This document shows, piece after piece, positions 6,900 to 13,584 of a DNA stretch of 25,889 nt. This stretch comes from JAQUYS01 sp964430665 (GTDB lineage Archaea; Nanobdellota; Nanobdellia; Woesearchaeales; SKGA01): contig CAYSFC010000008.1 of NCBI GenBank assembly GCA_964430665.1, forward strand, positions 1 through 25,889. Direction: 5' to 3'. A program made the position numbers and the translations under genes. How positions within the stretch are numbered: the stretch's first letter is position 1; each line of letters starts with the position of its first letter. The notes beneath the pieces were generated by a model. The model was given only the letters and a program-made list of their open reading frames with translations, did no database searches and was not told the origin of the DNA.

Positions 6900-6920
6900 A
6901 TTTTTACAATTCTACAACAC

Positions 6921-6930
6921 ATTTTAAACT
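6921..6930 (-). promoter_or_regulatory. TATA box of the GNAT gene
   Basis: Minus-strand AGTTTAAAAT centred 26 nt before the ATG at 6899. Confidence 0.5.
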
Positions 6931-6954
6931 TTTCCACAAATTTCATTCAAAAAA

Positions 6955-6962
6955 TTTATAAA
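6955..6962 (+). promoter_or_regulatory. TATA box of the APC permease gene
   Basis: TTTATAAA centred 26 nt before the ATG at 6985. It is the divergent partner of the GNAT promoter. Confidence 0.55.
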
Positions 6963-6984
6963 AGAAGGATTTAATTTTTAGACT

Positions 6985-8304
6985 ATGTCTATATTTCGCC
7001 CAATAATAAAACCGCCTGAATTTAAACTAAAAAGAAGTTTAAGATTATTCGAAGTAACAATGGCAGGAGTTGGTTTCATAATTGGTGCAGGAATTTATGT
7101 TTTAATAGGTGATGTGGCTGGGCTTTCAGGAAGTGCAATTTGGATTTCTTTTATTTTAGCAGGCTTAGCAGCATTATTATCAGGTTTAAGTTACGCAGAA
7201 TTATCATCTATGTTTCCAGTGGATGCAAGCGAATATGTTTATGCAAACGAAGGATTAGGTAAAAAATGGGGATTTTTTTCTTACATTTCAATAATAATGG
7301 CCTTAATAACAGGAACTTCAACCGTTGCTCTAGGATTTGCAGGTTATTTTAGTGCATTAACAGGATGGAATAATATTTTTTTAATCGCAGTATTAACTAT
7401 AATTTTATTTTCTTTCTTAAATTGGTTTAGTGTGAAAAAATCTGCTTTAATAAATATGATTTGTACGGTGGCATCAATAACAGGATTGTTGTTAATTGTA
7501 TTCCTTGCTTTTTTCAAAAATCCTAGTTCTGTTCCAACAAATATGTTTGTTATGCCCCAAGGATTTTTTGGTCTAATGAAAGGAGCATCATTAATATTTT
7601 TTGCTTACTTAGGATTCGAAGGAATTGTTAAATTATCTGAAGAAACAAAAAATGCAAAAAAAACAATACCCAAAGCAATAATATTATCAATAATATTTTC
7701 AACAATAATATATGTCTTAGTTGCGATTGCAGCAGTAAAAGTTTTACCTTGGAATATTTTAGCAGAATCAAGCGCACCATTAGCAGACGTTGCAGCTGCA
7801 GTATTAGGAAGTAAAGCATTTGTCTTATTAGGAATTATAGCATTATTATCAACAGCAAATACAATTTTAATGGGAATACTTTCTTCATCAAGAGGATTTT
7901 ATGGTTTAGGACAAATATTTCCGAAGTTTAAATTTTTTACAAAAGTAGGTATTAGAGAAACACCAACAAGAGCAATAATTATTACAACTATAATTGCAAT
8001 ATTATTTTTATTTTTCAAAGATATTGCTTTAATAGCTGGATTTACAAATTTCATGATTTTTGCATCTTTTATAATAATAAACACATCTTTAATAAAATTA
8101 AGATATTCAAAACCCAAATTACAAAGAAAGTTCAAAATACCTTTAAACATAAACAAATTCCCAATACTACCTGTATTCGCAATATTAATATCTTTATTTT
8201 TACTATTAAATTTAGAACCAATAAACATATTGCTAGGAATAATAGTAATAATCTTACTTAATGTAACTTATTTTATTTTATATCGTAAACAAAAAACTAC
8301 GTAA
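6985..8304 (+). CDS. APC superfamily amino-acid permease
   Basis: A 439-aa polytopic membrane transporter. The family's TM1 signature is clear: FEVTMAGVGFIIGAGIYVL (22-40), where the unwound GAGIY (34-38) binds the substrate amino- and carboxyl groups. It is followed by the acidic/aromatic helix end LSYAELSSMFP (69-79). Roughly twelve hydrophobic helices follow, including FFAYLGFEGIVKLSEETKN (TM6 and its loop), as in the cationic amino-acid/APA-type branch. The length is normal for the family and there is no C-terminal regulatory domain. It likely imports amino acids by proton symport or exchange, which fits a host-dependent or scavenging archaeon. The exact substrate is unknown. Monocistronic by its own promoter. 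Confidence 0.93.
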   Translation: MSIFRPIIKPPEFKLKRSLRLFEVTMAGVGFIIGAGIYVLIGDVAGLSGSAIWISFILAGLAALLSGLSYAELSSMFPVDASEYVYANEGLGKKWGFFSYISIIMALITGTSTVALGFAGYFSALTGWNNIFLIAVLTIILFSFLNWFSVKKSALINMICTVASITGLLLIVFLAFFKNPSSVPTNMFVMPQGFFGLMKGASLIFFAYLGFEGIVKLSEETKNAKKTIPKAIILSIIFSTIIYVLVAIAAVKVLPWNILAESSAPLADVAAAVLGSKAFVLLGIIALLSTANTILMGILSSSRGFYGLGQIFPKFKFFTKVGIRETPTRAIIITTIIAILFLFFKDIALIAGFTNFMIFASFIIINTSLIKLRYSKPKLQRKFKIPLNINKFPILPVFAILISLFLLLNLEPINILLGIIVIILLNVTYFILYRKQKTT

Positions 8305-8306
8305 AG

Positions 8307-8314
8307 TATATAAA
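8307..8314 (+). promoter_or_regulatory. TATA box of the tandem SDR operon
   Basis: TATATAAA centred near 8310, giving a predicted start near 8337. That lies downstream of the ATG at 8331 and upstream of the ATG at 8346, which supports the latter as the true start. Confidence 0.5.
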
Positions 8315-8345
8315 CATTAAAACAAAAATAATGTTAGGTGTAATA

Positions 8346-9095
8346 ATGGAGTTAAGAAATGAAGTTGCCATAATTACTGGTTCTGCAAATGGAATAGGAA
8401 AATCTGTAGCTATTGAAATGGCCAAAGAAGGTGCAAAAATTATTTTATGTGATATTGATATTGATGTCTGTGAAGATGTTGCTGATGAAATAAGAGAAAT
8501 GGGTTATGATGCCTTACCAATTGAATGTGACGTTACAAATAAAAAAGAAATTGAAAAGATGATTAAAGAAGTAATTAAGAAATTTCAGAAAATAGATATT
8601 TTGGTCAACGGAGCAAGCGAAGATGTTGTAAAACCTTTTTTAGAAACAACAGAAAAAGAATGGGACTCAGTTGTATCTACAAATTTAAAAGGAATGTTTT
8701 TACCAACACTTTTAATAAGTAAAAAGATGGTTGAACAAAAAAAAGGAAAAATAATTTCAATATCATCCATTGCAGGAGATGTTGGTTTTATGTATACTTC
8801 TGCATTCGGAGCCTCAAAAGCAGGAGTATTAAATTTAACAAGAGAACTCGCAATGGAATTAGCAGAACACAACATAAATGTTAATTCAGTTGTGTCCGGA
8901 GTACTTCCCTCAAAAATAAATAAAGACATAAAAAGCGATAAAAAATCCAAAAAAGATTTATTGGATCATATTCCTTTGAAAAAATTTGGTTCAACAAAAG
9001 ATATTGCTCGTGCAGTAATTTTTCTAGCTTCTAATAAATCAAACTACATAACGGGACACAACCTAGTAGTAGATGGTGGATGGCTTACATACTAA
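8346..9095 (+). CDS. SDR-family protein lacking the catalytic tyrosine (probable pseudoenzyme)
   Basis: A 249-aa classical short-chain dehydrogenase/reductase fold. The cofactor loop TGSANGIG (11-18), Asp36 after beta2 (NAD rather than NADP preference), N113, S141 and K158 are all present. However, the catalytic tyrosine of Y-x3-K is phenylalanine (F154 in AFGASK), NNAG is NGAS (88-91), and the PG after beta6 is SG (184-185). Every one of these is intact in the next gene, with which it aligns without a single gap. Start: ATG 8346 is chosen over 8331 because AGGTG (8336-8340) is 5 nt upstream, the predicted transcript starts after 8331, and both paralogues then have exactly 249 residues. It probably binds cofactor but does not reduce by the normal route, and may be a heteromer partner of the second SDR. 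Confidence 0.9.
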   Translation: MELRNEVAIITGSANGIGKSVAIEMAKEGAKIILCDIDIDVCEDVADEIREMGYDALPIECDVTNKKEIEKMIKEVIKKFQKIDILVNGASEDVVKPFLETTEKEWDSVVSTNLKGMFLPTLLISKKMVEQKKGKIISISSIAGDVGFMYTSAFGASKAGVLNLTRELAMELAEHNINVNSVVSGVLPSKINKDIKSDKKSKKDLLDHIPLKKFGSTKDIARAVIFLASNKSNYITGHNLVVDGGWLTY

Positions 9096-9105
9096 TGGTG
9101 ATTAA

Positions 9106-9855
9106 ATGAAATTAAAAGATAAAGTTGCAATAATAACAGGTTCCGCGAGTGGAATAGGTAGAGCAACAGCAATAGAATTTGGAAAACAAGGAGCGAAAGT
9201 TGTTGTTTGCGATATAAATTTAAAATCTGCAAGAGAAGTTTCAAAACAAATACAACATCTTGGTTCAGAATCAATTGCAATAAAATGCGATGTTTCTAAA
9301 AAAACAGATGTTGATAAAGTTGTACGAAAAACAATTTCTGAATTCAGAGAAATAGATATTCTTGTAAACAACGCAGGAGTAGCTTTAATAAAACCAATAC
9401 AAGATATGAATGAATCTGAATGGGATAAAGTTATAAATGTTAATTTGAAAAGTGTATTTCTGTTTTCAAAAGAAGTTTCCAAATTTATGATTAAAGAAAA
9501 AAAAGGAAAAATAATAAACATAGATTCAATCGCGGGAGAAGTTGGTTTTATGAATGCTTCAGCATATTGTGCTTCAAAAGGAGGAGTTGTTAATTTAACA
9601 AGAGAACTCGCAATGGAATTATCACCACATAAAATAAATGTAAACGGGGTTGCGCCAGGTGTAATTCAAACAAACATGACTGAAGATTTATTAAATGATG
9701 AAAAGGCAAGAAAAGAATTACTTTCAAACATTCCTTTAAACAGATTTGGAACTCCTGAAGAGATTGCTGATGCAGTAGTTTTCTTAGCTTCAAAAGATGC
9801 GGATTTTATCTCAGGACACAATCTTGCAGTGGATGGTGGATGGTTAACTTATTAA
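9106..9855 (+). CDS. SDR-family oxidoreductase, FabG-like, catalytically complete
   Basis: A 249-aa NAD(H)-dependent short-chain dehydrogenase/reductase. TGSASGIG (11-18) binds the dinucleotide, Asp36 favours NAD(H), NNAG is at 88-91, and the catalytic tetrad is N113, S141, Y154, K158. PG is at 184-185 and the C-terminus is GGWLTY. It most resembles 3-oxoacyl-ACP reductase or sugar/polyol dehydrogenase-like members; the substrate is not deducible. It lies 10 bp after the paralogue with an identical ribosome-binding arrangement (GGTG, 5-nt spacer) and shares a 30-bp identical stretch with it (around RELAMEL), so the pair comes from a tandem duplication and is co-expressed. Its stop overlaps the convergent ThyX-family gene by 4 bp. 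Confidence 0.95.
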   Translation: MKLKDKVAIITGSASGIGRATAIEFGKQGAKVVVCDINLKSAREVSKQIQHLGSESIAIKCDVSKKTDVDKVVRKTISEFREIDILVNNAGVALIKPIQDMNESEWDKVINVNLKSVFLFSKEVSKFMIKEKKGKIINIDSIAGEVGFMNASAYCASKGGVVNLTRELAMELSPHKINVNGVAPGVIQTNMTEDLLNDEKARKELLSNIPLNRFGTPEEIADAVVFLASKDADFISGHNLAVDGGWLTY

Positions 9856-11012
9856 ATCAATCTTTCCAAACCATTTTTTCCAAATATACAAGGACTTGCA
9901 CAAACATAGTCTGGAAATGTACATCTAGGTCCATTCGAATAAGCTTTCAATTTATTGTAAACATCAGGATTTTCACTCTCAGTTTCTTCCATGTATTTTT
10001 CAAGAGTTTTTTTGGTTCTCTGCATAGTTTCTAATTGTGCTTGACCACATAATCTTTCAGAAACTTTTGAAATGAAATCTTCAACAGTACCTCTTTCATT
10101 CACATTAATAATCGTACCTTGTGGAAAAGAATCTTTGACTGATAAAATATCATTTAGCCAAGAAAAATATAAATCTCTTTTTCCTTCAATAATTGGAGGA
10201 ATAAAAAATATTTTTGCTTCATCAATTCCTTTCATTTGATAATGTATGGTTCTATGTCTCTGTGCTTGAGCCAACTGTGCGAAAGTTGCACTATAATTTG
10301 TAGAATAAACAACATCAAAAATATCTTCCTTTGGAAGTTCGTTATTAAATAAAGTTAACTTTCTAATTTTTACATTTGGATCTAATTCTTCAACATAAAA
10401 ATCTTTTAATTCTGAATTAAATTGATCCATACTTTCTTTTAATTTTGAGTTAAAAGGAGTGTCTTTAGCATTTTCAATGAAATTGTTAAACCAATGCATA
10501 ACATAATTCATTTGTCTTAGATTGAGTTCATGTCCCATTATTGTTGGAGTAAAAACAGAAATCATATATCTTGCATTTTCTTGAGCTAACTTTCCAACTT
10601 TATTTTTCTTAATCTGAGGATATTTTTCACTTATTTCTTTTTCTAGAATTGGTATCCATTTTTGATATAATTTACTTTCTTTTGGAGAAGGATTCATTCT
10701 AGTAAATCTTGCAGATTTTTCAGAAGTAACATATTGTTCTTCATTATTTAGAATCATTGCTAAAATTTTAGGAAGATTAGTTATAACTAGATTGTATATG
10801 GGATGTTCATAAACACTATGATGTCCATTTTTAAGAGTGTTATTCTGTCTTTTTAATGTTTCAGAAATATCTTCATCTTTTAAACTATCCCACCCTTCAG
10901 CAGTATAACAAATTCCTGCATTTTTTGCTCCAAATAATAATGCTTTTTCTTTTGGTAGAACAAAACCTGGTTTTGTAGAAGCTATAATCTCGATTTTTAA
11001 TTTATCATCCAT
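9852..11012 (-). CDS. thyX: Double-length ThyX-family protein (FAD-dependent thymidylate synthase-like)
   Basis: ThyX makes dTMP from dUMP with methylene-tetrahydrofolate and reduced FAD. Ordinary ThyX has ~210-260 residues; this has 386 and looks like two fused copies. The N-half carries GHHSVYEH (63-70), the S..S.RY-like TSEKSARFT (96-104) and the AR...N.R region (147-166), but has NNEE where RHR should be. The C-half has lost the serine part and retains RHR (252-254), VN.R (304-307) and RLCGQAQLE (320-328), the R-x4-AQ-x-E element. It ends in a Cys-containing tail (C364, C371, C375). Start ATG 11012 has AGGTG 7 nt upstream. The presence of each motif in only one half suggests a composite active site. 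True thymidylate synthase activity is likely but not proven. Confidence 0.8.
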   Translation of the reverse strand: MDDKLKIEIIASTKPGFVLPKEKALLFGAKNAGICYTAEGWDSLKDEDISETLKRQNNTLKNGHHSVYEHPIYNLVITNLPKILAMILNNEEQYVTSEKSARFTRMNPSPKESKLYQKWIPILEKEISEKYPQIKKNKVGKLAQENARYMISVFTPTIMGHELNLRQMNYVMHWFNNFIENAKDTPFNSKLKESMDQFNSELKDFYVEELDPNVKIRKLTLFNNELPKEDIFDVVYSTNYSATFAQLAQAQRHRTIHYQMKGIDEAKIFFIPPIIEGKRDLYFSWLNDILSVKDSFPQGTIINVNERGTVEDFISKVSERLCGQAQLETMQRTKKTLEKYMEETESENPDVYNKLKAYSNGPRCTFPDYVCASPCIFGKNGLERLI

Positions 11013-11049
11013 AATAATACACCTAATTAAAATTTCAAGAATACTTCTT

Positions 11050-11057
11050 ACTTTAAA
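11050..11057 (-). promoter_or_regulatory. Probable TATA box of the thyX-like gene
   Basis: Minus-strand TTTAAAGT predicts a start near 11026, giving a leader of about 15 nt that contains the AGGTG ribosome binding site (11020-11024). Confidence 0.35.
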
Positions 11058-11109
11058 AATTTAAGTATATCTGTGTTTTATTAAAATAAAAATAAATATC
11101 AAATATTCA

Positions 11110-11685
11110 TTATATGAGTTTCTGAATGTAATCATTAAAAGTATAAACCAAGGCAACACCTCCTACAGAAGCAGCACCCATAAGACCTACAAGTGTTTTT
11201 TGAATTTTATCACTCTTATTCTTAATATATTTAGGTAATCTGTTTGTTTTTTCAATATTGAAAACCTCTCTATATGAATCTAAAAAATATCCTAGAGGAT
11301 ATGCTAGAGCTCCTCCTGCAACAACACTCAATCCTGTTGCAACAGCTATTTTTTCCCAATCAGTTTCACCCGCCATCAAATAAGTCATTGGTTTTATACC
11401 AACCACAAAAATACCTGCAAACAGAATGTCGTGTAATGCTTTTTGATGTTCTTTTGATTCTTGGGTTATTTTGAAAAACTTTTTACTAGAATCTCTTATT
11501 TTTGTAACACTACCAAGAAAACCATAAGTTATCGCAGTATTGTATAATCTTGATCTCAAGGAAACATCATCAGTCATTCCTGCCATAATGGTTTCTAAAG
11601 AAGCATATATCGGATTAACAAATGTAGCAATAGCAGTAGAATCAACTAAATGTCTCTTTACCTCTTTTTTAAATAGTTGTCCCAT
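11110..11685 (-). CDS. AlaE-family membrane protein (L-alanine exporter-like)
   Basis: A 191-aa membrane protein that follows Escherichia coli AlaE along most of its length: VDSTA (14-18, AlaE has ADTFA), the S-x-x-SRL element SLRSRL (42-47), DILFAGIFVVGIKP (86-99, AlaE DILAYVTFQSPVY), a TDW loop (108-110, AlaE ADW) and GYFLDSYREVF (132-142, AlaE GYFLDYCRRLF). AlaE exports L-alanine using the proton gradient. This protein has about 40 extra C-terminal residues with one more hydrophobic segment (~165-181). A leaderless start at 11685 is supported by a TATA box 27 nt upstream. Divergent from trxA across the scaffold gap. Alignment is from memory; substrate not shown. Confidence 0.75.
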   Translation of the reverse strand: MGQLFKKEVKRHLVDSTAIATFVNPIYASLETIMAGMTDDVSLRSRLYNTAITYGFLGSVTKIRDSSKKFFKITQESKEHQKALHDILFAGIFVVGIKPMTYLMAGETDWEKIAVATGLSVVAGGALAYPLGYFLDSYREVFNIEKTNRLPKYIKNKSDKIQKTLVGLMGAASVGGVALVYTFNDYIQKLI

Positions 11686-11703
11686 AAAAGGAGTGAAATT
11701 AGT

Positions 11704-11758
11704 TTTTATTTATAAATATAGTGAAAATTAACATTCAAAATAATCACACATTCACACC
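11704..11758. repeat. 55-bp direct repeat, left copy (contig end)
   Basis: Identical over 55 bp to 11859-11913 on the other side of the run of Ns. It contains the TATA box of the AlaE-like gene. Best read as the shared k-mer overlap of two contigs, not a biological repeat. Confidence 0.9.
11709..11716 (-). promoter_or_regulatory. TATA box of the AlaE-like gene
   Basis: TTTATAAA core 27 nt before the ATG at 11685, lying within the 55-bp contig-end repeat. Confidence 0.5.
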
Positions 11759-11858
11759 NNNNNNNNNNNNNNNNNNNNNNNNNNNNNNNNNNNNNNNNNN
11801 NNNNNNNNNNNNNNNNNNNNNNNNNNNNNNNNNNNNNNNNNNNNNNNNNNNNNNNNNN
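11759..11858. other. 100-N scaffold gap
   Basis: Exactly 100 unknown bases, the usual placeholder for a gap of undetermined size. The flanks repeat the same 55 bp, so the true gap is probably zero or negative and the real alaE-trxA intergenic region about 135 bp. Confidence 0.95.
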
Positions 11859-11913
11859 TTTTATTTATAAATATAGTGAAAATTAACATTCAAAATAATC
11901 ACACATTCACACC
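11859..11913. repeat. 55-bp direct repeat, right copy (contig end)
   Basis: The second copy of 11704-11758, immediately followed by the trxA promoter. The TATA-like element inside it is a duplicate of the AlaE-like gene's promoter element. Confidence 0.9.
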
Positions 11914-11914
11914 T

Positions 11915-11922
11915 TTTATAAA
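11915..11922 (+). promoter_or_regulatory. TATA box of the trxA-trxB-HTH operon
   Basis: TTTATAAA predicts transcription from about 11945, giving a ~30-nt leader with GGAGAG (11965-11970) 5 nt before the trxA ATG. Confidence 0.55.
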
Positions 11923-11926
11923 GAAT

Positions 11927-11964
11927 AGTGCTTTCCACGTTCACAAGTGCATAAACAAAGCACT
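11927..11964 (+). promoter_or_regulatory. Inverted repeat around the trxA transcription start (candidate operator)
   Basis: A perfect 8-bp inverted repeat, AGTGCTTT (11927-11934) and AAAGCACT (11957-11964), arms about 30 bp apart centre to centre. A third AGTGC at 11946-11950 lies between them. The arms flank the predicted start site (~11945), and the right arm abuts the GGAGAG ribosome binding site. A dimeric repressor, perhaps the HTH protein encoded by the third gene, could bind here. If transcription starts further upstream, the arms could instead form an RNA hairpin. Confidence 0.4.
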
Positions 11965-11975
11965 GGAGAGATAAA

Positions 11976-12305
11976 ATGGCAATAACACATATAAATCCAG
12001 AAAACTTCGATGAAATAGTTAAAGAGTCAAAATTACCAGTTCTTATAGACTTTTGGGCGCCTTGGTGTGGACCCTGTCAAATGATGGGACCTGTATTTGA
12101 AGAAATTTCAAACGATTATACAGATAAATTGATTTTTGCAAAGTTAAACACAGAAGAACATCCTGAGCTCACACTTTCTTTCGGAATACAAGGAATTCCT
12201 GCTTTAATTTTAACTAAAGAAGGAAAAGAAATTGACAGAATCGTAGGTTTTGCACCTAAAGATGTTTTAAAATCAAAAATAGATCAAATTCTTAATAAGG
12301 TGTAA
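11976..12305 (+). CDS. trxA: Thioredoxin
   Basis: A 109-aa cytosolic protein disulfide reductase. The active site is WCGPC (30-34) inside DFWAPWCGPCQMMGP. The cis-proline loop is GIPALIL after FGIQ, and the C-terminal helix ends in IDQILNKV. The length and all core positions are those of classical thioredoxin. The start ATG is preceded by GGAGAG with a 5-nt spacer. It is followed 3 bp later by thioredoxin reductase, whose GGTG ribosome site overlaps the trxA stop region, so the pair should be made together. Regulation: the inverted repeat in its promoter and the HTH gene at the operon's end suggest redox-controlled autoregulation (inferred). Confidence 0.96.
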   Translation: MAITHINPENFDEIVKESKLPVLIDFWAPWCGPCQMMGPVFEEISNDYTDKLIFAKLNTEEHPELTLSFGIQGIPALILTKEGKEIDRIVGFAPKDVLKSKIDQILNKV

Positions 12306-12308
12306 AGA

Positions 12309-13229
12309 ATGTATGATGTAATAATTATAGGTAGTGGCCCTGCAGGATTAACTGCAGCAATTTATGCTTCAAGAGCTAGTTTTAAAGTTTTAGTATTAGA
12401 AGGAGAACAACCAGGAGGACAACTTACCACAACAACAGAAGTAGAGAACTTTCCTGGATTTCCTGAAGGAATAATGGGACCTGAATTAATGAATAGAATG
12501 CGAAAACAAGCTCAAAGATTTGGAACAGAAACTAAATATGAAATTGTTACATCTGTAAATCTTTCAAATAAAATAAAAGAAGTTAAAACAAATAATGAAA
12601 CTTATCAAACTAAAACAGTTATAATTTCAACTGGTTCAAGAGCAAGATATCTTGGATTGGAAAGCGAACAAAGATTAAGGGGAAGAGGAGTATCTGCATG
12701 TGCTACTTGCGATGGTTTTTTCTTCAAGGATAAAGTTGTAGCAGTACTAGGTGGAGGAGATTCTGCCATGGAAGAATCAAATTTCTTAACAAAATTCGCA
12801 AACAAAGTTTTTCTAGTAAATAGATCCGAGAATTTCAAAGCTTCCAAAATAATGTTTGATAGAGTAAAAGCAAATCCTAAAGTAGAAATTTTAACAAATA
12901 AATTAACTGAAGAAGTTATTGGAGAAAGTAAAGTATCTGGTTTAAAATTAAAAGATGCTACAACAGAAGAAATTTCTGAATTAGATGTAGATGGAGTATT
13001 TATCGCAATAGGTCACCAACCAAACACAGAATTATTTCAAAACATATTAGAACTTGATAAAGGATATATAGTAACTCAACCAAATAATACTAAAACAAGT
13101 ATAGAAGGAGTTTTCGCTTGTGGAGATGTTGCAGATAGAGACCATTATTGGCAAGGAGTCACTTCTGCAGGGACTGGTTGTAGGGCTGCTATAGATGCGC
13201 AAAGATATATGGAGGAACACAATGATTAG
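12309..13229 (+). CDS. trxB: Thioredoxin reductase (FAD/pyridine nucleotide type)
   Basis: A 306-aa flavoenzyme that passes electrons to thioredoxin. The FAD site is GSGPAGLTAA (8-17), the redox dithiol CATC is at 131-134, the nucleotide-binding loop GGGDSAMEE is at 148-156, and the FAD-closing GVFACGDVAD is at 267-276. The segment that in NADPH-specific enzymes reads HRR-x-x-FRA is here NRSENFKA (171-178), so the second arginine is serine and the third is lysine. Affinity for the 2'-phosphate of NADPH may therefore be low, and the electron donor could be NADH or another carrier. It lies 3 bp after trxA, and its last 8 bp overlap the HTH gene. Confidence 0.95.
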   Translation: MYDVIIIGSGPAGLTAAIYASRASFKVLVLEGEQPGGQLTTTTEVENFPGFPEGIMGPELMNRMRKQAQRFGTETKYEIVTSVNLSNKIKEVKTNNETYQTKTVIISTGSRARYLGLESEQRLRGRGVSACATCDGFFFKDKVVAVLGGGDSAMEESNFLTKFANKVFLVNRSENFKASKIMFDRVKANPKVEILTNKLTEEVIGESKVSGLKLKDATTEEISELDVDGVFIAIGHQPNTELFQNILELDKGYIVTQPNNTKTSIEGVFACGDVADRDHYWQGVTSAGTGCRAAIDAQRYMEEHND

Positions 13230-13566
13230 TTTTGCTTGCAAACCTATAAACTTTGAAGAAATACTTACTTGCTCTTTTTCAATGAATAAAACAGAGTACT
13301 TTTTATTTCATTTTCTATATGAACAAGAAGATCCTTTATGTGTTTCCACTATTGCTGAAATGATGAAAAAAGATAGAACCACAATACAAAAAGCAATAAA
13401 ATCTCTCGCCGAGAAAGATATTGTAAATAAACATCAAGTCAATCTTAACAAAGGAGGATATACTTTTGTGTATTCTTTAAAAGATAAATCTTTTCTAAGA
13501 AAAAGAATGCAAGACTCAGTTAATAAATGGGTAGATGCAGTCAATAATCAAATAAACAAATGGTAA
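13222..13566 (+). CDS. Winged-helix HTH transcription regulator (MarR/TrmB-like) with N-terminal cysteines
   Basis: A 114-aa DNA-binding protein of the archaeal MarR/TrmB-like family: NKTEYFLFHFLYEQ (22-35) precedes the HTH VSTIAEMMKKDRTTIQKAIKSL (41-62), and the wing is NKGGYTFVYSL. The C-terminal helix (KRMQDSVNKWVDAVNNQI) is the usual dimer element. Cysteines at 6, 17 and 40, the first two close to the N-terminal helix, could sense thiol oxidation. Start: ATG at 13222, with GGAGGA 5 nt upstream, chosen over an in-frame upstream start at 13195 that lies deep inside trxB. It overlaps trxB by 8 bp, so it is the third gene of the trx operon and a good candidate for its redox-responsive regulator (inferred from context). 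Confidence 0.87.
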   Translation: MISFACKPINFEEILTCSFSMNKTEYFLFHFLYEQEDPLCVSTIAEMMKKDRTTIQKAIKSLAEKDIVNKHQVNLNKGGYTFVYSLKDKSFLRKRMQDSVNKWVDAVNNQINKW

Positions 13567-13576
13567 CTCCAGTTAC
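13563..13576 (+). terminator. Interrupted palindrome at the end of the trx operon (hairpin terminator or operator)
   Basis: GTAACT-CC-AGTTAC spans the stop codon of the HTH gene. As RNA it gives a 5-bp stem with a 4-nt loop followed a few bases later by T5 (13583-13587), so it could mark the 3' end. As DNA it is a 14-bp symmetric site just before the TATA box of the CBS gene. Confidence 0.35.
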
Positions 13577-13584
13577 ATAAACTT

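Noticed and set aside
8331..8345. Upstream ATG of the first SDR gene (five extra residues)
   Set aside because: It lies before the predicted transcription start, lacks a ribosome site and would break the equal length with the paralogue.
11041..11068. ATACTT/AAGTAT inverted repeat flanking the TATA element of the thyX-like gene
   Set aside because: Only six bp per arm, 16-nt spacer, all in a very AT-rich stretch where such repeats arise by chance.
11859..11870. A second promoter for trxA inside the right-hand 55-bp repeat
   Set aside because: It is the duplicate of the AlaE-like gene's TATA box and most likely exists only because of the contig overlap.
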